In this document: piece after piece, positions 17,833 through 28,372 of the stretch
How positions within the stretch are numbered: position 1 is the first letter of the stretch
Layout: each line of letters opens with the position of its first letter
Source of the DNA: Sorangium aterium
GTDB taxonomy: Bacteria; Myxococcota_A; Polyangia; Polyangiales; Polyangiaceae
Assembly: GCF_028368935.1 (NCBI RefSeq)
Contig: NZ_JAQNDK010000007.1
Span: forward strand, 496,001 to 560,000
Length of the DNA stretch: 64,000 nucleotides
Reading direction: 5' to 3'
Notes under the pieces: model-generated
Database searches by the model: none
What the model saw: only the letters and a program-made list of their open reading frames with translations
Told to the model about the DNA's origin: nothing
Program-made: the position numbers and the translations under genes

Positions 17833-18780
17833 TCAGCCGCGCCGCACCTGCTGCATCTTGCGAGGGATGGCGCCCGAGCGCATCAGCATCTCGAACGCCT
17901 CCTTCTCGAGCATCGGGTGGACGCCGCGCGGCGGCACGCCCATGGGGCTCTTCTTCTTCGTGACGAAGCCGCTCAGGTACTGCGGGTTGAGCGCGCTCAG
18001 GCTCCGCAGCGTGGTCTTCATCTGCTTCGTGTTGTTCGCCCACGCATAGGCGAACGCGCGCGAGCGGAGCAGCTGCGGCTTGAGCTCGGCGAACGCCTCG
18101 TCGTTCGGATCGAAGGTCTCGAGCAGCTCGACCGCCTTCCCGGCCTGGCCGGTCCGGGCCCACGCCTCGCCGACGATGGCGGCCATCATGGCGCGGATCC
18201 TCGGCTCCTTGTGGCGGGTCATGTCGATCTTGTCGACGAGCGCCCGCGCCTCGTCCGTCTCGCTCAGGATGAGGTGGATCATGCCGCGCTGGGCGCGCGC
18301 CTCGTCGGCCATCGGGGCCATCACCTTGTCGAGGTTGATGGTCTCCAGCGTCCGGAGCGCGGCCCGCGGGTCCTCCTGCATCTGGAGCTGCGCCTTCGCG
18401 AACGTCGCGGCCGCGTCGTCCTTCTTGAACTCCGTGTCGAGCTTGGCGATCGCGTCCTTGCGGGCCTCGGCGGAGTCGGCGGTCTGCACGATCTGCGCGA
18501 CGGCGCGCGTCCGGGTCGCGAAGCGCAGCGCCCACACGATGACGCCGCCGACGATGACCGTCAGGACGCCGGCGGCCGCCTTCGGCCAGACCCCCGGGAT
18601 GGCCAGGGCGATGGCCCAGACGATGAGCGCCGGGATGCCGACGCGGATGGCGAGCGAGCGCGGGTTCAGCTGGGAGAGCGGGTCGGCCGGGGGCTTTCCA
18701 CTGCGGAGGGCGGCGATGGCCTGCTCGCGCTGCTGCTTGGGGCTCTGCTTCTTCGGGGTGGGTTTGCCGGGGGTCTTCAT
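17833..18780 (-). CDS. Membrane-anchored TPR-like protein
   Basis: Protein of 315 aa with a basic N-terminus (Lys/Gln/Pro-rich), two adjacent hydrophobic segments at about residues 45-90 (LAIRVGIPALIVWAIALAIPG, then a Val/Ile-rich helix) and a cytoplasmic or periplasmic helical domain. That domain has TPR-like repeats (DDAAATFAKAQLQMQEDPRA, then WARTGQAGKAVELLE). I do not recognise a named family. It is a probable protein-interaction scaffold. The neighbouring permease (20365-18905) is transcribed in the same direction with a 124-bp gap. Confidence 0.6.
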   Translation of the reverse strand: MKTPGKPTPKKQSPKQQREQAIAALRSGKPPADPLSQLNPRSLAIRVGIPALIVWAIALAIPGVWPKAAAGVLTVIVGGVIVWALRFATRTRAVAQIVQTADSAEARKDAIAKLDTEFKKDDAAATFAKAQLQMQEDPRAALRTLETINLDKVMAPMADEARAQRGMIHLILSETDEARALVDKIDMTRHKEPRIRAMMAAIVGEAWARTGQAGKAVELLETFDPNDEAFAELKPQLLRSRAFAYAWANNTKQMKTTLRSLSALNPQYLSGFVTKKKSPMGVPPRGVHPMLEKEAFEMLMRSGAIPRKMQQVRRG

Positions 18781-18904
18781 CGAGGTCGTGGAGCTGATTT
18801 CCTGCGCGGGGCGCGGGGTCTCATAGCCGGCTTGCGGGGGAGCGGCCAGCGGAGGCGGACGGGCGAGCCGATCGGCCCCGGGGAAGGGGCTCGGGCGGTG
18901 GAGG

Positions 18905-20365
18905 CTAGCTCGCGGCCCTGTCGGGGTCGCTGCTGCGGGCGCTGGGCTCGCCCTCGGGCTCGGCGGCGGGGACGGGCGTGGAGGCCGGGCGGGCGGATTC
19001 GAAGCCGCGCAGCGGCGGGAGCGGCTCGATCGTGGGGGCGATGATCGGGACGCCGCGCTGCGGCGGGATCGTGGCCGTCGGATCGGCGAGGCCCAGCGTC
19101 GACTCGCGGAAGTGGAGGAAGATCGTCTGCGCGAGCGAGAGGCAGGGGACCGCGAAGAGCGCGCCGGTGATCTGGAAAAAGTGCTCGCCGACGAGCAGCG
19201 AGAGCACCACGAGGACCGGGTGGATCTTCGCCGAGTCGCCGATGATCTTCGGGTTCAGGAAGTTCGCCTCGAGCTGGTGGATGCCCACGATCCACGCGAG
19301 CACGCCGGCCGCCGTGCCGAACGACTGCGTGAGGCCGATGAGGACCGCCGGGACCGAGCTCAGGATCGAGCCGAAGATCGGGATCAGCGACATCACCGCC
19401 GCGAGGACGGAGAGGATCGGCCAGTACTTGAGGTCGAAGAGCCAGAAGCCGATCGCGGAGAGGACGCCGTTGACGAGGCAGATCAGGAGCTGCCCGCGGA
19501 CGACGCCGGAGAGCCCCCGGTCGAGCCGGCGCAGGAACCGATCGAACGAGTCGCGCGAGGTCGGGTGCCAGAGCTCGCGGAAGAAGCGCAGGATCTTCTC
19601 GTGCGTCAGGATGATGTAGCCGGCGAGCATCAACGTCATGAAGAGGTTGAAGATGCCGCGCGAGATGGCCGTCGCGATGGCCTGCCCGATCCGGAGGACC
19701 GCGAGCGAGTTCTCCTTCAGGTAGGTGGCACCCTTCTCGTAGCCCTCCTGGAGCATGTTCGCGCTGGAGAGCCCGCGGTGCCTCGGGCGCGCCTGCGCGA
19801 TCTGCCAGACGCCGTCGCGCGTCTCGCGGACCTCGACGTCGTCGGCGATCTGCACGTCGAATGAGCCGTCCGGCCCGGGCAAGATGCGGATCGGCGGGCG
19901 CTCGGCGCTCTCCTCTCCTCCAGCAGGGGCCGCGCTGGAGTCGGGCGGCCGCGCGGCCTGATCGGGCTCCTGGGCGGGCGCGTTCGCCGGCGGCGGCGCC
20001 TCGGGCTCGCGGCCCGACCAGCGGTTGAGCCGCGCGTCGAGCGCGGGCAGGTACTCCTCGCGGAGGCGCGCGGCGAGGCGCGGGGCCTCGGCGGTGAGCG
20101 CCTTCCCCTCGGCGATGAGGCGCGGGACGCTGAGGGCGAAGAAGCCCGCGATCCCGGAGAGCACGAGCGCGTAGACGACGAGGATCGCCGCCCACCGCGG
20201 GACGCGCGCGCGCTCGAGCCGGAGGACCGCCGGCGTGAGCACGTAGGCGACCACGAGCGCGAGCACGAACGGGAGCAGCACCGCGTGGGAGACGATGAGC
20301 AGCGCCGCCGTGAGGACGGCGCTGACCGTCAGGAACACGGTGCGCCGCGAGGGGCCTTCGCTCAC
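18905..20365 (-). CDS. AI-2E/PerM family permease
   Basis: Integral membrane protein of 486 aa. Typical features are the N-terminal pair of transmembrane helices (LTAALLIVSHAVLLPFVLAL), a third helix, a long non-membrane loop and a C-terminal cluster of five helices with VRGQLLICLVNGVLSAIG and PIFGSILSSVPAVLIGL. Members export small molecules or ions; some are named for autoinducer-2, but substrate is rarely known. The loop holds a Pro/Ala insertion (PPPANAPAQ) also found in cmk of this window. The start is GTG and overlaps the HIT stop (GTGA), so the pair is translationally coupled. Confidence 0.88.
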   Translation of the reverse strand: MSEGPSRRTVFLTVSAVLTAALLIVSHAVLLPFVLALVVAYVLTPAVLRLERARVPRWAAILVVYALVLSGIAGFFALSVPRLIAEGKALTAEAPRLAARLREEYLPALDARLNRWSGREPEAPPPANAPAQEPDQAARPPDSSAAPAGGEESAERPPIRILPGPDGSFDVQIADDVEVRETRDGVWQIAQARPRHRGLSSANMLQEGYEKGATYLKENSLAVLRIGQAIATAISRGIFNLFMTLMLAGYIILTHEKILRFFRELWHPTSRDSFDRFLRRLDRGLSGVVRGQLLICLVNGVLSAIGFWLFDLKYWPILSVLAAVMSLIPIFGSILSSVPAVLIGLTQSFGTAAGVLAWIVGIHQLEANFLNPKIIGDSAKIHPVLVVLSLLVGEHFFQITGALFAVPCLSLAQTIFLHFRESTLGLADPTATIPPQRGVPIIAPTIEPLPPLRGFESARPASTPVPAAEPEGEPSARSSDPDRAAS

Positions 20366-20913
20366 AGCGCCTCGCCGCGCGCGGCCCGGCCGTGGGTGCC
20401 CTCGTCGACGAGCGACGCGGGGAGGTCGGCGAAGAAGCCGAGCAGGTGGTCACGCGTCGCCTCGAGCGCCTGCGGGACGACGCGGACGTCGGCGAGCACC
20501 GGCATGAAGTTGGTGTCGCCGGGCCAGCGCGGGACGATGTGGACGTGCAGGTGCTCGGCGATCCCGGCGCCCGCCGCGGTGCCCAGGTTGATCCCGACGT
20601 TCATGCCCTCGCACTTGAGCGCGGCGCGCAGGCGGGTCGTCGACTCGCGCACGAGGCGGAAGAGGGCCTCGTGATCGGCTGGCTCGAGCGCGTCGAGCGA
20701 GGCGACGTGCGCGTGCGGGACGATGAGGAGGTGGCCCGACGCGAACGGGTAGCGGTTGAGCATGACGAACGCGCGGCGGGTCGTCGCCACGACCAGCCGG
20801 TCGCGCTGTTCATGCTCGGATGCGCGGGGAATGCCGCAGAAGATGCAGTCGGCCTGGCCCTTCGGCGCAAGGATGTAATCGATGCGCCAGGGCGCCCACA
20901 GGGGGTTGCCCAT
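20362..20913 (-). CDS. HIT family (Ap4A phosphorylase-like) protein
   Basis: Histidine-triad protein of 183 aa. It begins with the LWAPWRIDYI motif that is typical of the Ap4A phosphorylase-like HIT branch, then CIFCGIP, and carries the triad HLHVHIVPRW near residues 121-130. It probably hydrolyses or phosphorolyses dinucleoside polyphosphates. The stop overlaps the GTG start of the permease. The start follows MGNPLWAPW with no upstream in-frame alternative of note. Confidence 0.9.
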   Translation of the reverse strand: MGNPLWAPWRIDYILAPKGQADCIFCGIPRASEHEQRDRLVVATTRRAFVMLNRYPFASGHLLIVPHAHVASLDALEPADHEALFRLVRESTTRLRAALKCEGMNVGINLGTAAGAGIAEHLHVHIVPRWPGDTNFMPVLADVRVVPQALEATRDHLLGFFADLPASLVDEGTHGRAARGEAL

Positions 20914-21051
20914 GTCGCGGAGACGCTAGCACGGCGGCAACGCGCGCGGGACCACCGCTCGCTCGTCGCCGCGTCGTCCTCGCAGTTGCCGCGCAGGCGC
21001 GCCTCACGTTCCGCCGTTCCGCCGCCCCGCCGCAGCGCCGTCGATGGGGGC

Positions 21052-21615
21052 TCAGAACTGGAGCGGCGTGGCCGCGAGATCGAACCAGAGCGAGAGGCCA
21101 AGCCCGGCGGAGGTGCCGAGCGCATCCCAGACGAAGTCGCGGACCGAGGGGGTGCCGTGCCCGGCGGCATCGTAGACCTCCTTCGCCAGCCCAGCGCCGA
21201 GCGCGACCGCGGCGCCCACAGCGAGCCGCTGGCGGAGGTCGCTGGTCGCGAGCGCGCCGAGCGCATAGCCGCCGCCGGCGAGGGCGATTGACGCGCAGAA
21301 ATGGCGCATCTTGTCATCGCCGAACCACGGGTCGGCGGCGCGGAGCGGGGCGTAGGCGCGCCCGAGCGGCTGCGCCTGGAACCCCGCCCAGGGAGCGGCC
21401 GAGGCGCGGGGGCCGTCGGCGCGCGCAGCGGGAGCGGCCGAGGCGCGGGGGACGCCGGCGCGCGCAGCGGGAGCGGCCGAGGCGCGGGGGCCGTCGGCGC
21501 GGGCAGCGGGAGCCGTCGAGGTGCGGGGGCCGTCGGCGCGGGCAGGAAGAGCGCTGAGCGCCAGGGCGGCGAGGACGGGCGCCGCGAGGGCGGAGCGCGC
21601 AAGGAGGCCTCTCAT
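21052..21615 (-). CDS. DUF2279/YfiM-like exported protein
   Basis: Exported protein of 187 aa. A signal peptide covers residues 1-27. A linker made of four near-copies of AARADGPRASAAP follows; the 45-bp DNA repeats lie at about 21400-21545. The C-terminal domain has the DUF2279-type pattern: DDKMRHF, an Ala/Gly hydrophobic helix, GLAKEVYD and DFVWDALG. That pattern places it with small inner membrane proteins of unknown function. It is followed on the same strand by the HIT gene after about 140 bp. Confidence 0.68.
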   Translation of the reverse strand: MRGLLARSALAAPVLAALALSALPARADGPRTSTAPAARADGPRASAAPAARAGVPRASAAPAARADGPRASAAPWAGFQAQPLGRAYAPLRAADPWFGDDKMRHFCASIALAGGGYALGALATSDLRQRLAVGAAVALGAGLAKEVYDAAGHGTPSVRDFVWDALGTSAGLGLSLWFDLAATPLQF

Positions 21616-21648
21616 CGCGGCATCGTCCGCGGCCTCGCGGAAAAAGCA

Positions 21649-21680
21649 AGAGGCGAGGCCCTGGGGAGGGCCTCGCCTCT
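21649..21680 (-). terminator. Intrinsic terminator downstream of rpsA
   Basis: A perfect 14-bp stem (AGAGGCGAGGCCCT with its complement) and a GGGG loop. On the minus strand it is followed by TTGCTTTTT, so it is a classical Rho-independent terminator for the rpsA transcript, about 125 nt after the rpsA stop. Confidence 0.8.
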
Positions 21681-21730
21681 CGTCGACATCGGGTCCACTC
21701 GGCGAGCCGAGGGCACCGGGGCGCCCTCGG

Positions 21731-21755
21731 CCCGCCGCACCTGACGTGCGGCGGG
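21731..21755 (-). terminator. Secondary hairpin after rpsA
   Basis: CCCGCCGCAC pairs with GTGCGGCGGG around a 5-nt loop, 50 nt past the rpsA stop. It may stabilise the 3' end or be a first attenuation point before the stronger terminator at 21649-21680. Confidence 0.45.
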
Positions 21756-21804
21756 TGAGCGCCTGGCGCGCGGCCGCGTCAGCGACGCCGCGCGCCGGGC
21801 AGCG

Positions 21805-23538
<1,734 letters not shown>

Positions 23539-23674
23539 GTTGTTCGTTCTTGTTTCCTTTCCTTCCCTGGGATTCGCCGCGCGGGCGCAGTCGTGGACCC
23601 TAGGTGCCACGCACGAGCGGCGGAGGGGCAGGCACACGCGTACCGATGCACCCGGGCCCCTCGGGAGAGGCGAG

Positions 23675-23703
23675 CCTGTAGTCTGAGGAGGGGCCTCTGT
23701 CAA
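23675..23703 (-). promoter_or_regulatory. Candidate sigma-70 promoter of rpsA
   Basis: On the minus strand a perfect TTGACA (23703-23698), a 17-nt spacer and TACAGG (23680-23675). The -10 box is weak, but the -35 and spacing are ideal. The predicted transcript has a leader of about 130 nt before the rpsA start. Confidence 0.5.
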
Positions 23704-23789
23704 TGCAACGACCGAGCCACTGGAGGTTTTTGTAGGTCCGGTCCGTTTTGGTGGGAAGGATGTGCCCGCCCGCTCAAAGCGGCGCGATC

Positions 23790-24950
23790 TCAGGGCGTGG
23801 CGCCCGCCGCGGCGCCCGGCGCGGCGCCGGCGGCGTCGCGCGCGGCGCGGGCGCGGTGTGCGAGCTCTGCGCAGGCGCGATCGAGGCCCTCGTAGGGCCA
23901 TTTCGTCCGGATCTCGACGAGCTCTCCCTGCGCGAGGGCCTGGGCTCCCTCGAGCGCGGCGCCCGCGCCGACGACGTCGACGGCGCCGGGGAGCACGGCG
24001 AGGGCGAGCTTGAGGCTCCCGAGGAGCGCCTGCGTGTCCGGGGCGAGCGCCGCGGCGGCCTCGCCCGACGCGGGCGCGAGGCGCATCGAGAGCGCGGGCT
24101 CCGCGCCGAGGGCGAGGGTGCCCGAGGCGTGGTTGATGCGGCGGAACAGCGCTCCGGCCCGCGGCAGCACGCGGGAGGCGGCGGTGGCGGCGCCGGACCA
24201 CGCGGCGCTGGTGAGCGCGAAGGTGACGGCGCCCTGCTCGGGCAGATCGAGGCGCCGCCACTCGTCGGACGCCGGCAGCGCGGCCCTCACGATCTCGGCG
24301 TCCGTGCCGAGGACGAGCGTTCCGTCGTCGGCCTGGCCGAGCACGGCGCGCGGCCCGATGAGGAGGAGCTCGCCCTCGCGGCGGACGCCGGCCCAGCCCT
24401 CGTCGCGGGCGACCTTCTCCATGCCGGCGACGAAGCGGCCCTTCGGGATGCGCCCGCCCGCGAGCGCGACCCAGCTCGTGGCGTCGGTCGACGCGACGAC
24501 GATCTCGCGCAGATCCGACGGAAAATCGAGCCCGGTGGCCGCCTCGATGCGCGCCTTCCGCGATGCGGTCTGGGGCGCGTCGTCGAGCAGCGGGAGGAAG
24601 TGCCGGCGCACGGGGCCGAAGAGCGCGAGGTCGGCGGTCTCGAGGCGGACCACGATGTTCGCGTCGCCCGGGATGTGCTGCCGGGCCGTCGGCACATAGC
24701 GCCAGAAGAAGAGGTAGACGCAGAGCGCCGCGCCGGCGAGCAACGCGGCGATCGCGATCGCGAGCACGAGGCACGCGGCTCCGCGGGGGCGGCCCGGGCG
24801 CTGCGGGGCGGCGGGGGCGCCTTCGCCGGGCGGCGCGGGGCGCGCCTCTGCGGGAGCGGCCCCCGGCGCCTCCGCGGGGTCGCCCTCGGGCGCGGCGAGG
24901 TCGTCGGTCACGGTCGGTCGGATCGGTTCTTCGATCAGGGTGTCAGGCAT
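23790..24950 (-). CDS. Hypothetical single-pass membrane protein, 386 aa
   Basis: I do not recognise a named family. Residues 1-58 are an Ala/Pro-rich cytoplasmic tail. A strong transmembrane helix follows (about 60-85, CLVLAIAIAALLAGAALCVYL). The rest is an exported domain with regular alpha/beta texture, for example GDANIVVRLETADLALFGPV. That last phrase and the matching VRVDVARM of the next gene upstream suggest the two exported domains are distant relatives. It is 4 bp after the lipoprotein gene and before rpsA, so it belongs to the aroA-cmk-rpsA transcript. Confidence 0.68.
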   Translation of the reverse strand: MPDTLIEEPIRPTVTDDLAAPEGDPAEAPGAAPAEARPAPPGEGAPAAPQRPGRPRGAACLVLAIAIAALLAGAALCVYLFFWRYVPTARQHIPGDANIVVRLETADLALFGPVRRHFLPLLDDAPQTASRKARIEAATGLDFPSDLREIVVASTDATSWVALAGGRIPKGRFVAGMEKVARDEGWAGVRREGELLLIGPRAVLGQADDGTLVLGTDAEIVRAALPASDEWRRLDLPEQGAVTFALTSAAWSGAATAASRVLPRAGALFRRINHASGTLALGAEPALSMRLAPASGEAAAALAPDTQALLGSLKLALAVLPGAVDVVGAGAALEGAQALAQGELVEIRTKWPYEGLDRACAELAHRARAARDAAGAAPGAAAGATP

Positions 24951-24954
24951 CGGC

Positions 24955-25935
24955 TTAGCCGGGGGAGCGCGCGGACAGCAGGGCGAGCACGAGGGGCGCT
25001 GGGAAGAGCCAGCGGAGCCGCACGGTGCTCTCCACCTGCTCGATCGAGAGCTCCTTCATGAGATCTGCGTAACGTACATCCTCGACGTTGTCGCGGAGCA
25101 CCTCGAGGAACCGGCGGGCGCGCCCCGCGCCGGCCGCGTCGACGCCGACGAGCTCCACGTCGAGGCGCACCCCTTCGTCGTGGAGGGACGCCACGGCGCG
25201 GACGCGCGCGACGCCCGCGACGAGCGCGCCGATCGACGGGAAGCGCCGCGCGAGGTAGGGGGGCAGCCGGCGCGCGCGCAGGTCGAGGCTCACGAGCCCC
25301 TCGGCGGCCGGGTCGCCCCGGCGCGCGTCGGGGCCGTCGCGGAGGACGCGCGCGACGCTGCTCACCTCGACCGCCGACACGAGCGCGACGGCGCGATCGC
25401 CGAGCGCGATGATCCGCGCCGTGTCGGCGCGCGATCCCGCGACGCCGCCGCGGCGGTCGAAGACGGCGATGCGGTCGACCGCGCCGCCGTCCTGCGCCGC
25501 CCGCGCCGGCTCCCAGCGGCCGGGATCGGGCGTGAGCCCGGCCATCCGGCCCTCGAGGACGACCACGCGATCGCCCTCCTCGAGATCGGCGAGCCGCAGG
25601 CCGAGCCAGACGACGTCGGCGCGCTGGAGGGCGCTCTCCAGCGCCTCGTCGGGCACCTCGTCGAGCGCGCGGCGGGCGAGCTCGTCCGAGGCCGCCTGGC
25701 CCAGGCCGTCGCGCATGCGGGCGACGTCGACGCGCACGACGAGATCGAGATCGGCCGGGAGCAGATCGGCCGGCTCGATGCGCCGGACGACGCGCGGGCC
25801 GAGCGGGCTCGCCGCGTCGCGGGCGGGGGGACCTGCGACCTGCGGCGCGGCGTCCCCGCAGGCCGGGAGCCCGAGCGCCATCAGGGCGGAGGCGGCGGCG
25901 ACGGCGGCGGCGCGGACCTCAGCCGCCGCGCGCAC
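24955..25935 (-). CDS. Hypothetical lipoprotein, 326 aa
   Basis: Probable lipoprotein: a signal peptide ends in LGLPAC (Cys near residue 26). The mature part begins with a Pro/Ala stretch, then LPADLDLVVRVDVARM, which resembles the exported domain of the next gene (GDANIVVRLETADL). A hydrophobic C-terminal segment (LFPAPLVLALLSA) could be a second anchor. The gene start overlaps the end of cmk by 17 bp and its stop is 4 bp from the next start, so these genes are one operon. Function unknown. Confidence 0.66.
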   Translation of the reverse strand: MRAAAEVRAAAVAAASALMALGLPACGDAAPQVAGPPARDAASPLGPRVVRRIEPADLLPADLDLVVRVDVARMRDGLGQAASDELARRALDEVPDEALESALQRADVVWLGLRLADLEEGDRVVVLEGRMAGLTPDPGRWEPARAAQDGGAVDRIAVFDRRGGVAGSRADTARIIALGDRAVALVSAVEVSSVARVLRDGPDARRGDPAAEGLVSLDLRARRLPPYLARRFPSIGALVAGVARVRAVASLHDEGVRLDVELVGVDAAGAGRARRFLEVLRDNVEDVRYADLMKELSIEQVESTVRLRWLFPAPLVLALLSARSPG

Positions 25936-26731
25936 GGATCTCCACGAGGGTCGCCATCTCGTCGATGATCTCCTGCGGGCTCCTGTGCCCCGAGTCGACG
26001 AGGATCGCGTCGTCGGCCTTGCGGAGCGGCGCGACGGCGCGCTCGCTGTCCGCCTTGTCGCGGCGGAGCACGTCGGAGAGCGTCGCCTCGAAGCTGACGT
26101 TCATGCCGCGCGCGACGAGCTCGTCGTACCGCCGCTTCGCGCGGATCTCGGCCGGCGCCGTCAGGAAGAACTTCACCTCGGCGTCCGGGAACACCACGGT
26201 GCCGATGTCGCGCCCCTCGAGCACCACGCCGCCGCCCGCGCCGGCCTGCCGCTGCATCGCGAGCAGCGCCTTGCGCACGGCGGGGACGGCCGAGACCCGG
26301 CTCGCCCCGAGGCTGATCTCGGGCGCGCGGATCGCGCTGGAGATGTCCTCGCCGTCGAGCAGCACGCGCATGCCGCTGCCCCCCAGGCTCGACTGGGCCG
26401 GGGCGTTCGCGGGCGGGGGGGCGGAGGAGTCGGGCGGCACGCCGTGCGGGCTCCGCTCCAGCGCGATGCGCCCGCCGCGCGCGAGATCCTCGGCGAGCGC
26501 GCCGATCGCGCCCTCCTCTTCCCACTGGAGGCTCGCGCGGCGGGCCGCGAGCGCGACGGCGCGGTAGATCGCGCCGGTGTCGACGAGGAGGTAGCCGAGC
26601 CGCTCGGCGAGCCCCCGCGCGACCGTGCCCTTGCCGGCGCCGGCCGGTCCGTCGATCGCGACGCGCAGCCGCCGGGGCTCGTCCCGGGCCGGGAGGTGGT
26701 GCGCGTCGTCCTGTCGTTGTCGTTCGGTCAC
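25919..26731 (-). CDS. cmk: Cytidylate kinase
   Basis: Cytidylate kinase of 270 aa that converts CMP or dCMP to the diphosphate with ATP. The P-loop DGPAGAGKGT lies near residues 26-35, followed by LVDTGAIYR, LEGRDIGTVVFPDA and AKRRYDEL (lid region). The start is GTG at 26731, chosen for its strong GGAGGAGGAG ribosome site; the frame itself is open much further upstream. The protein is longer than the usual 220-230 residues because of a Pro/Ala insertion (PPDSSAPPPANAPAQ) in the loop before VLLDGEDIS. It follows aroA by 38 bp. Confidence 0.95.
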   Translation of the reverse strand: MTERQRQDDAHHLPARDEPRRLRVAIDGPAGAGKGTVARGLAERLGYLLVDTGAIYRAVALAARRASLQWEEEGAIGALAEDLARGGRIALERSPHGVPPDSSAPPPANAPAQSSLGGSGMRVLLDGEDISSAIRAPEISLGASRVSAVPAVRKALLAMQRQAGAGGGVVLEGRDIGTVVFPDAEVKFFLTAPAEIRAKRRYDELVARGMNVSFEATLSDVLRRDKADSERAVAPLRKADDAILVDSGHRSPQEIIDEMATLVEIRARGG

Positions 26732-26769
26732 CTGCGCTCCTCCTCCTCTCTCGCTCACCGATCGCGCGC

Positions 26770-28146
26770 TCACGCGGCGCGGGTGCCCTCGACCTCGATG
26801 CGCGCGCCCAGGGCGCGCAGCGTCCCGACGAAGAGGGGAAAGCTGGTCGCGATGCAGCCCGCGTCGCGGACGCGCGTGGGCCCGCCCGCGGCGAGCCCGA
26901 GCACGGCCGCCGTCATCGCGATGCGGTGATCGCCGCGGCTGTCGACGTCGGCCGCGTCGAGCGGCCGGTCGGGCCTGCCCTCGACGAGGAGCCCGTCGGT
27001 GCGCTCCTCGCAGCGCAGGCCGAAGGCGCCGAGCACCGACGCCATCGCCGCGATGCGGTCCGTCTCCTGCGCGCGCAGCTCCCGCGCGTCGAACACCTCG
27101 GTGAGGCCGCGCGCCCGCGCGCCGAGGCCGAGCAGGATCGGCAGCTCGTCGATGGCGCGCGCCGCGAGCTCGCCGCCCGCGCGCCCGGCGCGCAGGCCGG
27201 CGCCGGAGGAGGCGGGCGCGACGTGGATATCGCCGGTGGGCTCGCCGAGGGCCTCTCCCTTGATCTCGACGGCGACGCCGCCATCCATGTCGCGCAGCAC
27301 CTCGAGCAGCCCGGTGCGCGTCGGGTTGAGGCCCACGCGCCGCGCTGTCACGCGGCTCCCCGGGACGATCTGCGCGGCGGCGACGAGGAACGCGGCCGCG
27401 GAGAGGTCGCCGGGCACGTCGAGCTCGAACGCCGGGAGCGCGCCGGAGAAGCGGGTGGCGTCGAGGCAGACCATCGCGCCGACCGAGTCGATCGGCACGC
27501 CGAGCGCGGTGAGCATGCGCTCGGTGTGATCGCGCGAGACGATCGGCTCGCGCACGAACGTGGGGCCGTCGGCGTAGAGGCCGGAGAGGAGGAGGGCGCT
27601 CTTCACCTGGTCGCACGGGATGGGGATCTCGTGCTCGATCGACGAGAGCACGTGCGGCTCGGGGAGCGGCCCGACGTCGAGCGGCGCCGTGATCTCGCCG
27701 ATCTTGCGCGGATCGAGCTGCCCCTCGATGTGCCCGCCGCGGAGCCGGAGCGGCTTCGCGACGCGCTCCATGGGGCGGCGCGAGAGCGACGGGTCGCCGA
27801 CGAGCCGCGCGGCGAAGCGCTGGGCGACGAGGATGCCCGCGAGGAGCCGCATCGTGGTGCCGGAGTTGCCGCAGTCGATGGGGCCGCCGGGGGCGCGGAG
27901 GCCGGAGAGCCCGGCGCCGTGGACGACGAGGTCGCCCGGCGACGGCTCCTCGACGCGGACCCCCATGGCGCGCAGCGCGCCCACGGTCGAGAGGACGTCG
28001 CCGCCGAGCGTCCCGCCCCGGATGCGGCTCTGCCCGGTGGCGAGCCCGGCGAGGAGGAGCGCCCGGTGGGCGATGCTCTTGTCCGCAGGGACCGGAACGC
28101 TCCCGATGAGCGGCCGCTCCGCCGGGTGGACGATGAGGTCGGGCAC
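26770..28146 (-). CDS. aroA: 3-phosphoshikimate 1-carboxyvinyltransferase (EPSP synthase)
   Basis: Sixth enzyme of the shikimate pathway, joining shikimate-3-phosphate and phosphoenolpyruvate. The protein has about 458 aa from the GTG at 28146. Diagnostic motifs are VPADKSIAHRALLLAGLA at the N-terminus, DCGNSGTTMRLLAG in the PEP-binding region, and DNA-level continuity through LRAQETDRIAAM and DSRGDHRIAM near the C-terminus. No clear ribosome site precedes the GTG, so the start is tentative. It leads the aroA-cmk-X-Y-rpsA cluster. The 226 bp upstream (28147-28372) are GC-rich with short repeats of a GCGTGCGGCGGGACGG type and contain no gene. Confidence 0.94.
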   Translation of the reverse strand: MPDLIVHPAERPLIGSVPVPADKSIAHRALLLAGLATGQSRIRGGTLGGDVLSTVGALRAMGVRVEEPSPGDLVVHGAGLSGLRAPGGPIDCGNSGTTMRLLAGILVAQRFAARLVGDPSLSRRPMERVAKPLRLRGGHIEGQLDPRKIGEITAPLDVGPLPEPHVLSSIEHEIPIPCDQVKSALLLSGLYADGPTFVREPIVSRDHTERMLTALGVPIDSVGAMVCLDATRFSGALPAFELDVPGDLSAAAFLVAAAQIVPGSRVTARRVGLNPTRTGLLEVLRDMDGGVAVEIKGEALGEPTGDIHVAPASSGAGLRAGRAGGELAARAIDELPILLGLGARARGLTEVFDARELRAQETDRIAAMASVLGAFGLRCEERTDGLLVEGRPDRPLDAADVDSRGDHRIAMTAAVLGLAAGGPTRVRDAGCIATSFPLFVGTLRALGARIEVEGTRAA

Positions 28147-28372
28147 GGGTTGCCGTGTAGCAGAACGGCGGGCGCAGGCACAGCGGGCGGGGCGCCGAGG
28201 GCGCAGCGCGTGCGGCGGGACGGCGTGGGCGCGGCGGGACGGCGTGGGCGCTGCGCGTGCGGCGGGGCGCCGGGGGCGCTGCGCGTGCGGCGGGACGGCG
28301 CGGGCGCGGTGGGACGGGGCGGGCGCCCCGATGCTAGGGTCGGCGCGTCGCGGCGGGTCGACAGGAGGCGGC